From Euleptes europaea (lineage: Eukaryota; Chordata; Lepidosauria; Squamata; Sphaerodactylidae), in assembly GCF_029931775.1 (NCBI RefSeq), contig NC_079328.1:9662501-9726500 (forward strand): a stretch of 64,000 bases of DNA. The letters are read 5' to 3'. A program made the translations under genes and the position numbers. The stretch's first letter is position 1. Every line of letters starts with the position of its first letter. A model generated the notes under the pieces. The model was not told where the DNA came from, did no database searches, and was given only the letters and a program-made list of their open reading frames with translations. This document shows positions 24,715 to 37,281 of the stretch, one piece after another.

Positions 24715-27620
24715 CCATGGGATAATATGGTATATTAGCCTTTGGACAAAGGGACAGACCTGAAACGACAAGAGGGAAACTCTTTCCATGCATTTCCTCT
24801 CCGTTCCGTTGAGGCAGAGCCCACCTGTTCCCCACACCCCCAATCTTTTTCTCAACTCAGCCCCACCCCCTACCCAGTCAGCTAAAATGATGGCAGGACA
24901 GGTGGTGAGTGTTCTGACCCATAGCTTGTGTAATTGTGCCATTTATTCAAGGGGAGATAATATGCAACACTGACAAAAAACGGGTTTTATAAATGGAGAA
25001 GGGAAAGATGGGCAGTGATTGGTTGGGAAGTTTTATTAATTTTCGGCTCCAGGGGTAAACGTCCAGAGTCTTCTGCTGTTGACGAGTTTCTTACAATCCT
25101 CCATTCTCAGGGGAATTCTTATGAAGGACTTCGGTTCAATTGTAATAAAAAATATTTATCTATGAGAGAGTTACAGACAGATTGGCAGCATTGTTTCAAA
25201 GCACTTTACTGGGAGTAAGCTGATGAAATGGCATTTGCATGCGCAGGGCTCCCCTGGGGCCTCAAAGCCACAGTAGCAACAACTGCGCTCGATTGCAGCA
25301 TGCATGTTTCAGTTCTTCGGAGCACTGATTATAATTGCACTAGGGAAAGGCAGGAGTTGCATGCTCCCTCTCTTGTGTATACACATCTGCACACTCTAAA
25401 TATGCACTTTATCTTTTAAAATAACCAGTTCCTCATCTCTCTGTGAAGAGATGAATGTTAGACATAATTGCCTTCGGGGGAATGACTGATTGGGAACTTA
25501 GGTAAAATGGCAATATGTAAACAGACGCTGCCTTCATTATGTATTTCAGAGAATCAGAGAGGTTTACATGAAGTTCTGAAAGGAGATATGGGGAAGACAT
25601 TTAGGCCCTCCGTAGTGAAGCGTCGTAAACAAGGCACACAGTGCCGCTGTCAAGCCTTAGTTGGAAAACAACCATGAGCCCTTGACTCAAAGATCACATT
25701 ATCACTTGCCCCCAGGACATCAAGTTTCGTCCCCATTTGACCCCCATATGATTGGAGAGGGAGGGCAGTCATCACTAAAGAAGAAGGGGGAAATGCTTGA
25801 GATAAATGATTGTGTGAACTATACAATCAAAATCTTGAATGCTGTTTCTGTAATCATAAAAATTAAAGGCAGGAGCTTTCGGTGCTGTCCTTTATGTCAT
25901 GCTGTGGGCAGAGTGGCCATCTTCAAAAAGGAGGCTGGAAGGCGTAGCGCTCCCAGGGCATTTTTTGGAAACACTGATTTTTTTTCTGCCTTAAATACAT
26001 TTCCCTCCAGTTTCAGCATGCCAAAAACATCTGTTTACAAAGGAACCAGCATCACCTTATCCCTGTACACTTGAATGCAGACTTCAGGTAGCTTATGCAG
26101 AAGGAAACCGTGATATTGCATATGGCTAACAATTTCACGGTCTTGCAGAAAATATGCAACAGGGCAAAGGAATATGCAATAGTATCTCCTAATCACCCCC
26201 CTACTCACTTGCCAAGTATAGCTTGAATACTGGGTGTTTTGCACATGTTTGAGGGGCTCTAGTAAGAAGACATAATTTGTATAATTACTCCTTATTCTTA
26301 GAATAGTGCCAAAGACTGCATTCAGCTATCAGAAGCAAACCACAGTTCGTTTGTGACACAAAGAAGCCTCAGATCCTCAGACTGGCATACTCTGTCCCAC
26401 AGAAGGGGCTGCAGTCAAAGATTTCCTTGTTTGTGACGATGTCCAGATCTGGCTGCCTGAATAAATTGGGGTTAAGAATCCCAGTTATTTGGAAAGAAAC
26501 TCCAGTTTGTTGAAGCCTCCCAATTTAGATAGCACAACAAAACAAAGATCAAAGGCCAAGAAGCCTTCAGTTGCAGCTCCCTGTGAAAAGGGAGGAAGTG
26601 TGCATGCCTGAGCGGTGGAAGCTTGTTCATGGCATGAACAAATTGTGGTTTGTTTGTGACATCTGAATAGAGCCTAAGTTCTGCAAAGGGTGAAGCCACT
26701 TTCTAAGTCAGTAGCTGATTGGAGGCCACTTACTATTCAGGAGGATCTCCCTGTTCAGGTACCCTTGAAAGCAAAAAAGAAAAGCCAGGGTAGAGAAGGG
26801 TAGCATATAAGCAAAGGGACCCAACACAACTAACAGCACAGCCAAATCCTGGACTTTTCTAACATTGATCCTGGAATCAAGGGCCCTTGTGAAAGCAGCC
26901 TCCTTTCCCAGGAGCCAAAGCTGCTGGACTTAGCCAGCCATGCAACAGGCTCTTGGTCACTGGTTTAGTAGAGAAGGCAGAAATGGAAGTCTGCCAGGAC
27001 TTCTTGGGTAGACACAAACTGTGGCTATTCCCACTCCGACCCCACTTGTGACCACTCTACCTTTATTCATTGGAGCTTCAGAGTATTCAGACCTTACTTT
27101 GCTTGCTAGAGCTGCCATCAAGTAGTCCAATCAGTTGACTTCCCCCACACCCTCACACACCCCTCTCTAAAGTGGTTAAAGAGGGTCTTGGTAAAAGGTC
27201 CTTTATGTCTGCTTTTTGAGCAGATACCAGTTGAGGCACACCATGACCTCTGATGTGGTAACCAAATTACCATGTGGCTTCATGAATGGATGTTGCTGTT
27301 GCAGGCCGAAGTCTCTTTGATGCTGTTTAACATGAGGCAAAGGATGAAAGAAAGGTATCTTTCCTTGGCTCCAGCTTGCATGGGCACAGCACTGATGCCA
27401 GTCAACCCCCCCCCCCATGTTGCTGCCTTCTGAGATCAAGCTGACCCCATGAAGGGCATTGTTGCCCCCCTCATCATGCTGCCCCAAGGAGCTGCCCGGT
27501 TGGCTTGCCCAGTGGGACTCATGCAAACAAGTTGGTCTCTTAGAATCTAAGCCGGAGTTGCATTTGGGTCCTATGGAGTCTCCAAAGATTACACTGTTAA
27601 CCAATGATTATTTAATTTAA

Positions 27621-28180
27621 GAAAGATGTAAACAAGCTGGAACCTGTCCAGAGGAGGGCAACAAAGATGGTGAGGGGTCTGGAGACCAAGTCCTATGAGG
27701 AAAGGTTGAGGGAGCTGGGTATGTTTAGCCTGAAGAGGAGAAGACTGAGAGGGGATATGATAACCATCTTCAAGTACTTGAAGGGCTGTCATATAGAGGA
27801 GGGTGCCGAGTTTTTTTCTGTTGCCCAGAAGGTCAGACCAGAACCAACGGGTTGAAATTCAATCAAAAGAGTTTCCGTCTAGACATTATGAAGAATTTTC
27901 CAACAGTTAGAGCGATTCCTCAGTGGAACAGGTTTCCTCGGGAGGTGGTGGGCTCTCCTTCCCTGGAGGTTTTTAAGCAGAGGCTAGATGGCCTTCTGTC
28001 AGCAATGCTGATTCTATGACCTTAAGCAGATCACAAGAGGGAGGGCATCTTGGGCATCTTTTGGGCATGGAGTATGGGTCATGGGTGCGTGTGTGGGGAG
28101 ATAGTTATGAATTTCCTGCATTTTGCAGGGGGTTGGACTAGATGACCTTGGTGGTCCCTTCCAGCTCTATGATTCTATGT
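27621..28180 (+). mobile_element. CR1 LINE, 3' end
   Basis: Contains the classic CR1 phrases ctggaacctgtccagaggag, ggttgagggagctgggtatg and ggggatatgataaccatctt, and ends ccttccagctctatgattct. It is 5'-truncated, about 560 bp, and lies immediately upstream of the RALGAPA2 terminal exon. Confidence 0.88.
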
Positions 28181-28232
28181 AACTTTTAATTTTAAAATAT
28201 TTTCTCTCCAACAATATTTTCCCTTTTTTTAG

Positions 28233-28387
28233 GCTGTCTCACTACAAGCTTGAGTGCTGACCTCGCAGCGTCCTCAGGGACAGAGTTGGCAGAGCCGATG
28301 TCGCCCACGCTCACAAGCGCTACAAAAAGCAGGCTCTCTGGGAAGTTGCGCCGCTCCGCCAGTGTGCTCAGCAAATCTTCAACTTAA
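28233..28387 (+). CDS. RALGAPA2: RALGAPA2 terminal coding exon with stop codon
   Basis: After a strong acceptor (ccctttttttag) the single base carried from the exon at 9180-9301 joins GC to give Gly. The frame then runs 50 codons to TAA at 28385-28387. The encoded tail starts CLTTSLSADLAASSGTELAE and ends in the serine- and arginine-rich KSRLSGKLRRSASVLSKSST. It has no enzymatic motif and looks like a flexible basic C-terminus after the GAP domain, with an R-x-x-S context (RSAS) that basophilic kinases could use; that is inference. The exact phase match, good acceptor and open frame support the call. I cannot exclude small alternative exons inside the 18.9 kb intron, or a different isoform end. 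A CR1 LINE ends only about 50 bp before the acceptor. Confidence 0.75.
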
Positions 28388-29160
28388 AGCACTTTCAAGG
28401 CTGAGGACAATTTCCTTTCCAAATCTCCCTTTATATTAACTCTGTATGAATAGAACGGGTAACTTTGAGAGACTGTGTAATGAAGTAATATTTGCTATGA
28501 AATCATAATTCCTTTAAATTTTCGTGTTGATCACCTGGGAAATGCAATGTGTATGTCACTTGGAACAATGAAGTCGAACTTAAGACTGTGATCAGCAAGT
28601 TCACTATTCAACTGTGATAAATTACTTTTCTTGATTTTACTGTAGCAGCAACCTCACATCACAGGAAGAGGATGTAGACCGAAACTCAACTTTCTAGTTT
28701 CCTGACTGTGATATTTATAATTCCATTATAATTAAAATGTAGTATCAGATGTTAGGTGAAACTTATTTTCACTTAACAAAGGGAGGACTCAATTTAGCTA
28801 AGTGAAACACTTTCTAAGTCCCAATGATGCCAATGGGAGAGATAAGCACATGGCTAATTCTCTTCTATTGAAATAAATGCAATTTGAAAGTGCTTCACTT
28901 TGTCCAGAAGCTGCCTGGGCCTTTTTAAACGTAAGGATGAATAACTTATTCTTTTCAGGATCTCATCAAATATGTTATTTTTTCCATTCTTGTGTGCATA
29001 ACTGCTTAAACACTCTTCTGAGCTGCTTATATGGGAAAATACAAATAGCTGAATTACATAGCAAGAACTAGATTTGTTTGGTTAATTTTATTTTCTATAC
29101 AAGACATGCATTTTGATGTCATTCAGAATGTTCCTCCATTTAAAATAAATATGGCAGCGG
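28388..29160 (+). other. RALGAPA2: Probable RALGAPA2 3' UTR with candidate poly(A) signals
   Basis: AT-rich, repeat-poor sequence directly follows the RALGAPA2 stop codon. AATAAA hexamers on the + strand lie at 28872-28877 and 29144-29149, and either could end the transcript. The true 3' end cannot be fixed without transcript data. No other coding signal is seen. Confidence 0.45.
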
Positions 29161-31934
29161 CTGTTTGTCATTTGTTATGTGATAAAATGGAACAAAGGCG
29201 AGTTTCTCCCTGTTTAGCCACTGCAATCTGGTTTAATCATGCCTCTCAAGCACTTGCCACTTAATACATTTAGGATGACGACTCAGTTGAAAACTGGAAA
29301 ATATGAAACACAGCAAAGCATTCAAAGAGCACTCACAGATACCCTCGTTTTTTCAAGTGAATGCACTGCACCAGTAAGAATTAATGCACATATGCTTCCA
29401 TTTCTTCATGCCCAGTGGGTATGGATGCAGGAGGTTCCCTTCCACGTACAATGAGAACCCATCCCATACATAATTAGGGTTGGTTTAGTCATATCTGAAG
29501 GCATGCTTTGGCTTACTGCATTGGTGTGCTCAAAATTGCACGTTCTCTGAGACCCTTCATGTGTTACAGCAGCAGTGTGGAATCTGCTTCATTACAGCTT
29601 CTTCCTGCACTGCAGTGTTAATGTTTGAAAAGACTGGAATTATGGAGGTAGGAGCCCAATGGTGTTCATTTGCAGCTGACGCCTAGAGTCAGCTGACGGG
29701 GAAATGTGGTGTTCCAGGCTTCCAAGCATGACTGCAGTGGTTTGGGAAGAAGAGCTTCCACCCTTTTTCTTTGAGAGACTGTGTTCTTACCAAGCTTGCT
29801 GTCTGTTTAGAATGTTTCTGTGTATAATTTGTTTGGTTTTCATCTCCATTTCTAAGAGTAAATTATGTTTTTGTAGCCACTTGTGGTTGGGAACACAGAA
29901 AGTACTTAAAAGTTACTAATGTAAATGTTTTTTTTTATTATTACTGTAGAGGGAAAATCCAAAAATTACTTTTATTTAATTGATTGATTTAATTGATGAA
30001 CAACTGTAGCACATTTCTGAGAACCTTCTGGGAAGTATATTTGCTACCTTTTGGAAACATAAACATCAAAGTATTTTGCACACCCAGAACCACTTGAAAG
30101 GGTTTGGGAAGCAGCAGAACGTACATTTTTAAAACCATCACCCAACAAAGAAGTAAATTTGGGTTGAAATTTGGCTAAAATCTGTTCTGGTTCCCCCCCC
30201 CATCCCCCCAAGGTACATTACAGTTTAGTGCAATAAAAGTAACACTAGGAACAACATTGTCAGGACATAGCAGTGTATGAAATTATTCCGTTGAAGCCAA
30301 GGGTGGTGCCTATTGGTGCTACCTACAGCCACCTTCCTAACACAGAAGTGAATGCCACAGGTCTGACTTATGCTACTAGGATTGCAGACTCACAATAAGA
30401 TCCGGGGTCATCACTAGCTGTCATCAGTCAATGGCCACTAGTTCACCAATACAGAGATTATGCCCTACCTAGTTACGTGTGTGCTGTTTTCTTTGGTAAT
30501 CTACTGGGGCCAGACCCTAACTATGTGTTTAAACATTTTGAGGTTTGAACTGTAAGACTTATTTGCCTGGCAGCTAACTGGGAGATGGTAGACATTTACA
30601 TCCTATTCCTGTGAAGTTTCTTTGCTCTCTCAGGTCTTTTTTAAACAGTCACTGTGTCTGATGTAGAATTTGTTGATTTTTTTCTCAGCCTTTTTCCAGG
30701 AATGCAGTCTTATACTGCAGTATGTGATGTTCACATGCGTATCCTAATTTGAAGGGATTTCTTTTCCTATGTGCCCCAGTGGCAGCTGCTGTGTTTTTTT
30801 AAAAAAAATCTTAAACCCTGTGAATATCTTAATTCTCAGTGACTGTATGTTTTCACGTATGCAATTATTTATTTACTGCTTTTTGAAAACTACTGATAGT
30901 AACTTTTTTGGGGGTAGTTAATACAAGCAAGCTGAGAGGGGCACACAGAACCGCAGGAGGTGGAACAAGTTGGAAGTCGCTGCCCCACCCCTCAAAACCC
31001 ACCCTTTCTAGAAGCTCTACAGGCCTTGAGAAGCCTCCCCCCTTTTCCCCATTTAACTGACTCTCAAGTGCTGTTGACATTCCACAATTTTAGACTGTAT
31101 TCAGTCCACTTCAGCCTGGTTTAGGAGGAGGGAGTTTTTCACTTTTTTCTTTTGGTGAATCTAATTTACAACAATATATGTATGTCTGTATACCCTGCCA
31201 TGTCTGTGGGTGGCCAGTTTTTGGTGCTTTCGAGATAGGCACAGAGGTTACCTGCTTTATTTATTAGACATAGTAATTAGTAATAAAATTAGGTTGCAAC
31301 TAGAATCTAGCAAATGTTTGATCACCAAGGAATTTTCTGCATGAGCCACTATCTATCCAAATTAGAAGTTTAGCCTTGTTCTGATAAAATTCACATTCTT
31401 CCAGCTAAATGCAGGCAACCTGTGGCTGGTTGCAATTAGCACCCTGATTTACATGCTCTTTGTGGCTCTCTGGTTGTGCCTTCGCAGTGAATTAGGAAAG
31501 TAAACCGTGTGTTCTGCATATCTTGTTGGTGTGTTTCATTTTTTTTGTTCATTGCTTGAAAGGAGAATGACTGGATTTAATGTCTAATAAAATCTGTCAT
31601 TTATACACTAGCAAAAATGGCTCAGATTATTTGTGTCAATAATTTCTGTTTGTGAGATTTTGAAATTGCTAATATGACATTTATATTATGCAATACAAGT
31701 AAATATACTTAAACTTGCTGATTTCAGTGGAACTAAACATCCACATGAAAATGGAAGAGAAGCCATAATGTTAGAAGGCAATTGTGGAATAAGTAAGAGA
31801 AGAAAGCACATGTGGATTAAAAAAAAACTTAATCCAGAGCAACCAGAGCATGTTCAGAGTAATTTGTCACCTCAAGCAAGGTACACCCATCCTTACCTGT
31901 GATGCTGCTGGCTGGGTCTACACCAAGCCCAGGT

Positions 31935-32092
31935 AGGGGCCGTGGGTCAATGCCAGAGCCTCTCTTTTCCATGCAAAAGGTCCCAGGTTCAATATATCCA
32001 GCTAAAAGCATTGGGTAGGAGGTGATATGAAAGACCTCTGCCTGAGACCCTGGAGAGTCACTGCCAGTCTGAGTAAATAGTACTAGCATTTT
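31935..32092 (+). repeat. GTGGCTCAGTGG-type SINE, 3'-truncated
   Basis: Starts aggggccgtgggtcaatgcc, has the B box ggtcccaggttcaat, then atgaaagacctctgcctgag and cactgccagtctgagtaaat. Confidence 0.72.
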
Positions 32093-33292
32093 GGGGGGTT
32101 GAGTGCCAAAGCGGCCATGGCGATGCGGCACTTCCGGGGGTAAACCTGGAAGTTACTTGATCGGGTTGCGTGCAGCTGTGCGCATGTGCAATCCCCGTTC
32201 TTGAGCAGCTGGGTGGATTGGTGGGCAATTGCCCGCCAAAACCACCCACCTGGCAACTTGAGATACTTTCTTACTAGAGGAAAGACCTGCTGTAAATCTC
32301 CAAAGCCTGTCATGGGTCACGTGCTTCCATTTAATAACTGGTTCTCAGTCTTTGACCACAAAAATCCCTGTTTCCATGTGCCCATGCATGCACACTCATG
32401 GCAAATCATCTCCCCTTTTATTGGCTTTTAACAAAACCTGCTGCTATTGGGGAGAATGAGGAGGGAGAAAAATCTGATTGCCAATTTCCAGAAGCAGATG
32501 TGTCCATCAAACAAATCACATAACACTTCCTTATATTGAGCCATACTTCTGGTCAGCATATCCTATTCAATATTGGCTTTTCTAAACAGCAGAAACTCTC
32601 CAAGGTCTGAGGTACATAACTATATCCCAAACTGATCATCTTTAACTGGAAATGCTGAGGAGAAGAATATGTGCTTTATCATGCAGCGAAAGGCCCTTCC
32701 CTCATGGTCAGTCCTATAACTCTTAGCTATTTCCTTAGCCTCTGCAGAAAGGCTTTATTTATCATCATACTGATAATAAGGAAAACATGGGAATAGTTAT
32801 ACTGATAAGGGAGAGGAAAGCAACAGGTGTGTGTGTTTGGAATAAGCAGACTTTAGTAATAATAGAATTAGAGCATTTCTAAAGTGTTCAAAGTGCTTCA
32901 CATATGCCACAGGACAATCTATACAGAGTTTTCTCCACTACTATAATGCTTTGTTCGCTGGGTTATTATTCACAATCTAGAACAGGGATCGCAGTGGGCA
33001 CCACAACAAAATGGTTGCCAGGAGGAAGGATCCAATCACAAAATGTTGAGAGGTTCGACAAAATGTTAAGAAGTGCCCAGCTGAACGCCCTCCTGTGATG
33101 GAGGCTGCTGTTTCCAAGTGGGTCCTCCAGAGACAATGCAGATACCTCCTGGTTTCTTCTGAAGCACCTGCTGCTCCAGTGTGATAGAGGAAAGCCAGGA
33201 CTGGCTCTTTGCTTTGGAGAAAAGGGACTTCCAGGAAACACTCTGAGAAGCACCAAGCTAGAAATCTGTAATCTGGATGATGTTACCCCAAA

Positions 33293-33518
33293 GAGCCAGT
33301 GAAGTGTAGTGGTTAGAGCTTCAGACTAGGATCTGGGAGTCCCAGGTTTGATTCCCCACTCTGCCATGGAAACTTGCTGGGTGACCTTGAGCCAGTCACA
33401 CACTGGCTAGTCTACCTCACAGGGTTGTTATGAGGCTAAATTGAAGGAGAGAATGATGTAAGCTGCTTTGAGTCTCTCCTGGGGAGAAAGGTGGGATATA
33501 AATGAAGTTAATAAATAA
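33293..33518 (+). repeat. tRNA-derived SINE (shorter subtype)
   Basis: Head gagccagtgaagtgtagtgg, B box caggtttgattccccactct, body ctacctcacagggttgttat, tail ggtgggatataaatgaagtt. Confidence 0.8.
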
Positions 33519-33771
33519 ACTTGAATCTCAGAAAAGTGAATAAAATAAATAAATGTATTTAATTAATAAACAATAAATGTAATACTATACATAAAGTAAA
33601 TAAGTTTATTAATTTGTTACTTCCCCGTGCTTTCCATATTCTTTTCCCATTTACCTCCCACCCCCACAAGAAGTTGGTTTGTTGCAAGAAGTTGGTATCT
33701 AGTGCAATAGCACCACAAGTGTAAACAGTGTGGACTTTTGTGACACCATTTTCTTCTCTGGCTGGAGAAGA

Positions 33772-34280
33772 GGTAATGACCTCAGAAAGCTTCAGCAGGT
33801 GAGCCATCTACAGCCTTTCCTGAGTAGGAAAGATTTTGCCACCATGGCACATGCTCTGGTAACCTCTAGATTGAACTCCTGCAGTGACACTGTATGTGGG
33901 ACTGCCCTTCAAGAGTGTCTGGAATGACAGTTGGTATAAAATGCTGTCAAGTGGGTAGTAGAGACCATATCACACCAGTCTTGTTCCATCTGCGCTGGCT
34001 TCCAGTCTGCTTCTGGGCCCAATTCAAGGTGCTGGTACTTACCTTTAAAGCCTTATATGGCCTGGGACCTGCATACTGTAAGGACCAGCTACTTACATGC
34101 GAACCTACCTGACCATTACAATTATATGCAAGGGCTCCCATCATCTGAGGCAACCCAAGAAAGGGCCATTATGGATGTGACATCAAAATATGGAATTCCC
34201 TACCCAGGAACATTATCCCCCTTGATCAGTGTTCTCTGCCAGTGGGTAAAGACTTTTCTGCTTTGATCCTGCCCAAAGGT
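33772..34280 (+). mobile_element. L2-like LINE fragment
   Basis: Encodes RDHITPVLFHLRWLPVCFWA then QFKVLVLTFKALYGLGPAYC, the same post-RT signature, after an upstream part with LNSCSDTVCGT. Frame breaks are present. The 3' end has the family phrase for WNSLP degraded. Confidence 0.7.
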
Positions 34281-34924
34281 ACCACCCATCCATAATGCAT
34301 TACAGTTTTTTTGTAGGTAAGAAACACAAGAAACATAAAACGTTGTACAACCCATAGTGTAAAATTATCACAGTGACCTGCAGTCACACAAAAGCAGCCT
34401 ACCGGAAGCACAAATAGGTCCTCAAACAGATTGTCCCTGTCATCTCAGTAATCCTGGCATAAATCCTAGAAGACTGACCACCATTATTATCCCTACAATG
34501 CCAGGCAAAGGACACTGAGGTTGAGGGTGGCTTGGCTTTCGCCACTGAAGGTCACACCAGAGGCATGATTTCAATTGGAGGTTCACAGCCCAGCCTCTTA
34601 ATCTTTAACCCAGCCGTCTTCAACGTGAGTCCAAACCCACAGGCTGCTTGTGGAACCCTACCTGTTGCCTCACATGACCCTCTAGAGCAGCCGTTTGTTG
34701 CCAGATGCATAGAGAGCAAGGGGTGTCATACTTCCTGCCTCTGTTTGCATAGGAGCAGCAGTAGAGCAATTATCTCAGTGGTGGAAAGAATTCCTCCATG
34801 GCTCTGACTCTTGGCTTATTTTTTCCTTCAGAACATCTCCTGGTGTTTGACTTGTGTTTCCTGTCTCTGTCCATGTCTTTAGCTATCCAGTTCTGATCTC
34901 AAATGTTTATACTGTAATGTGACA

Positions 34925-35133
34925 TGAGCACATGAAGGTGCCTTATACTGAATATTGGTCCACTGAGGCCACAATTGTCTACTCAGACTAGCAGACTAGC
35001 AGAAGCTCTCCAGTCTCAGGCAAAGGTCTTTCACATCACAAACTACTTGATCCTTTACCTGGAGAGGCCGTATATTGAACCTGGGACTTTCTGCAAGCCA
35101 AATAGATGCTCTGACTGAGTCATGGCCCCTCCC
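34925..35133 (-). repeat. GTGGCTCAGTGG-type SINE, near full length
   Basis: On + it begins gagcacatgaaggtgcctta and ends ctgactgagtcatggcccct, the complement of the tRNA-like head. The middle has ctccagtctcaggcaaaggt. Confidence 0.77.
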
Positions 35134-35439
35134 AAACATGTCCAATGTACCTTCTGCTGAGCAGAACTCCGATATGGCTGAAAGCATCAGACAAAATAGC
35201 CCAAAGCCTGTCAATTAAAGCAGCCTCCTGATTCCCCAGTCTTTATGTGAAATCAGCAGTCTGTTTATTGAAAATTAACTGGTCACCTGGTATTCCGTCC
35301 TTCAGTCTCATCCCATTAATTCTGCTATTCCCGCTATTATTGTGATCATGCTTGCTTTAATTATCACACCAACTGATGAAGGAAATCAATCCTCAGGCTA
35401 TAATCACTTTATTTGGGCTCAGTCCTGTAAAGCAATTTC

Positions 35440-35621
35440 TGCTGCATATATCCCGCCCCCCCACCCTCCGCTGCCGCCTTTGGCCTAGTAGTTCCACTAA
35501 AGTTAGTAAGATTACACCTCTGTACTTTCCAGCCACTGATCCAGGTCTTTGGAATGGGCTACCAGAGGATTTAAAAAGAGCACCCTCCCCACTAACTCCA
35601 GAAAAGGATGGAAAACCGTGA
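35440..35621 (+). mobile_element. L2-like LINE 3' coding remnant
   Basis: Encodes LYFPATDPGLWNGLPEDLKR followed by APSPLTPEK, matching the VWN.LP..L..A.S...F terminal segment of L2-like ORF2. It is directly followed by the nested SINE cluster. Confidence 0.6.
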
Positions 35622-36005
35622 GGGAGGGGCTGTGGCTCAGTGGCAGAGCACCCGCTTTGCATGAAGAAGGTCTCGGGTTCAATCCCCCACATCTCAAATG
35701 ATCAATCTGTCTTACACTGAATCAGGCCCTTAATCCGTCTAGGTCAGTACTGTCTACTCAGACTGACAGTGGCTCTCCAGGGTCTCAGGCAGAGGTTTTT
35801 CACATCACCTCCTACCTGGTCCTTTTATCTGGAGATGCTGGGGATTGAACCTGGGACCTTCTGCATGCCAAGCAGATACTCTACAATTGACCCACGGCTC
35901 CTCTCCCTCCAGTTAAAAAAGAGTATCAAGTAGTAGGGAATATGGAAGACCTCATGAGACCCTGGACAGCTGCAGCCAGGCAGGGTAGACGATACTGATG
36001 TTTAC
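35622..36005. repeat. Nested GTGGCTCAGTGG-type SINEs: a - copy inserted into a + copy
   Basis: A + copy starts gaggggctgtggctcagtgg (35622-35698), breaks after tcaatcccccacatctc, and resumes at about 35908 with ccagttaaaaaagagtatca through gcagggtagacgatactgat (to about 36005). Between them lies a nearly complete - copy (about 35701-35907). Confidence 0.72.
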
Positions 36006-36223
36006 AGCCCACAGGTCGGAGGAGGTAGAACTTAGCTTCATATATTCAAAACCAGCATTAATTCAAAAAGCTTCCTGTTGATATGCTCTATGGACAGGTG
36101 GTTCAATCAGTTAACTTGATGTGATGATGTCTCTTGTTGTGCGGGTGGATGTGGATTTTAACTTTTTTTTTCTATGTTTTTCTCCTTTTCCTAACATTCT
36201 GTAAGCCATTTTGGTCCCCGAGC

Positions 36224-36436
36224 TTATTTACTTACTTCATTTATACCCCACTTTTCTCCCCAATGGGGATGCAAACAGGATTATAACATTCTCCCCTTCT
36301 CCATTTCATCCTTGCAACAACTCTGTGAGGTAAGTTATAGGCTGAGAATGTGTAACTGGCCCCTGGTCACCCAGCAAGCTTCCATGGCAGAGTGGAGATT
36401 CGAACCTGGGTCTCTCAGATCAACCGTACTGGCTCC
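36224..36436 (-). repeat. tRNA-derived SINE (shorter subtype)
   Basis: On + the tail reads ttcatttataccccactttt and the B-box complement is ggagattcgaacctgggtct; the head end is at about 36436. It abuts an L2-like LINE fragment. Confidence 0.75.
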
Positions 36437-36970
36437 CATGGACAGGAAAGGCGGGAACAACATTCCTATTCTGAAGTCCCTGCACTGGCAGACAACTAGT
36501 TTCCAGGTCCAATTCCAGGGGTTGGTGCTCACCTTTAAAGCCTTTCATGACCTGGAGCCCACATACTTGAAAGACTGCCTCTCCCTCCATGTTCCTGTGC
36601 AGGCGGCTCTCTTCTTCCCAGCAAGGTCTACCATCAGTACTGCCCCTCCACCCTTATCTAAGGCATATTCCTCAGTAGTCCAGACGGGAGCCTTTTCAGT
36701 GGCTGCCCCCATGACTCTGGAACAGCATCATGGGAGAGGTCAAGGGGGCTTCTAACCTCCTGGCTTTCTGGCAAAGCTGCAAAATACAGCAATTCTGGAG
36801 ATCTTTTGGGACAGCCCAAGCCCAATCTTGCTGGTGCGGGCATAAGGGATGTTTAGGCCAGTTTTAAATGTGCTTATATCTGTTGTGTTACTGTTTCATC
36901 AGATTAGTTATACACTGTTGTCACCCACCTTGAGTCCTGAGATGTTCAAGAGAAAGGCAAGTATATTAAC
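36437..36970 (+). mobile_element. L2-like LINE fragment with 3' end
   Basis: Encodes IPILKSLHWQTTSFQVQFQG, then LVLTFKAFHDLEPTYLKDCL; further on are alanine-rich and PMTLEQ segments. It ends near ttgagtcctgagatgttcaa, the usual 3' untranslated end before the repeat tail. About 530 bp long with several frame breaks. Confidence 0.68.
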
Positions 36971-37020
36971 GTTTTAATTAAAAAAGCCATATTTTGTGTT
37001 TCACAGGACTTCCTATCATA

Positions 37021-37142
37021 GCCTACTTATGGCAACCCCCCCGTAGGATTTTCAAGGCAAGAGACTAACAGAGGTGGTTTGCCATTGCCTGCCTCTGCAC
37101 AACAACCCTGGCATTCCTTGGTGGTTTCCTTTTCCAAATACT
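37021..37142 (-). repeat. 5S-rRNA-derived SINE, 5S part lost
   Basis: Tail and body are present (on +: cctacttatggcaacccccc, gaggtggtttgccattgcct), breaking off within the 5S-like segment after ttggtggttt. Confidence 0.68.
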
Positions 37143-37281
37143 AACAGAAGGGGGGAATGTAGGGGGAAACAATACTGCCAGTAAAGGGCATGGGAGAAGA
37201 GCCATCTGCAGTACGTTACAATAATGATTTAGGGTGCTCTTTTCAGACCAATTAGGTGAAAAAGATCTTATGTGTGTGTGT

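Larger units (their letters stand above)
9302..28232 (+). other. RALGAPA2: Last intron of RALGAPA2 (18.9 kb)
   Basis: Bounded by the GTGAGT donor at 9302 and the TTTAG acceptor at 28232, with matching phase. It contains several DNA-transposon remnants, tRNA-type SINEs at 14.4, 16.6 and 23.3-24.7 kb, a 5S-type SINE at 13.9 kb and a CR1 LINE end at 27.6-28.2 kb. Long stretches (9.3-11.3, 12.0-13.9, 14.7-16.5, 18.2-19.8, 20.1-22.6, 24.8-27.6 kb) are AT-rich and show nothing I can name. At 12.6-12.95 kb is a GC-rich patch that may be an unnamed repeat. Confidence 0.75.

Noticed and set aside
28840-28990. A further RALGAPA2 exon after the stop
   Set aside because: The open frame around 28877-29071 lacks a convincing acceptor and follows an in-phase stop; the sequence is better read as 3' UTR.
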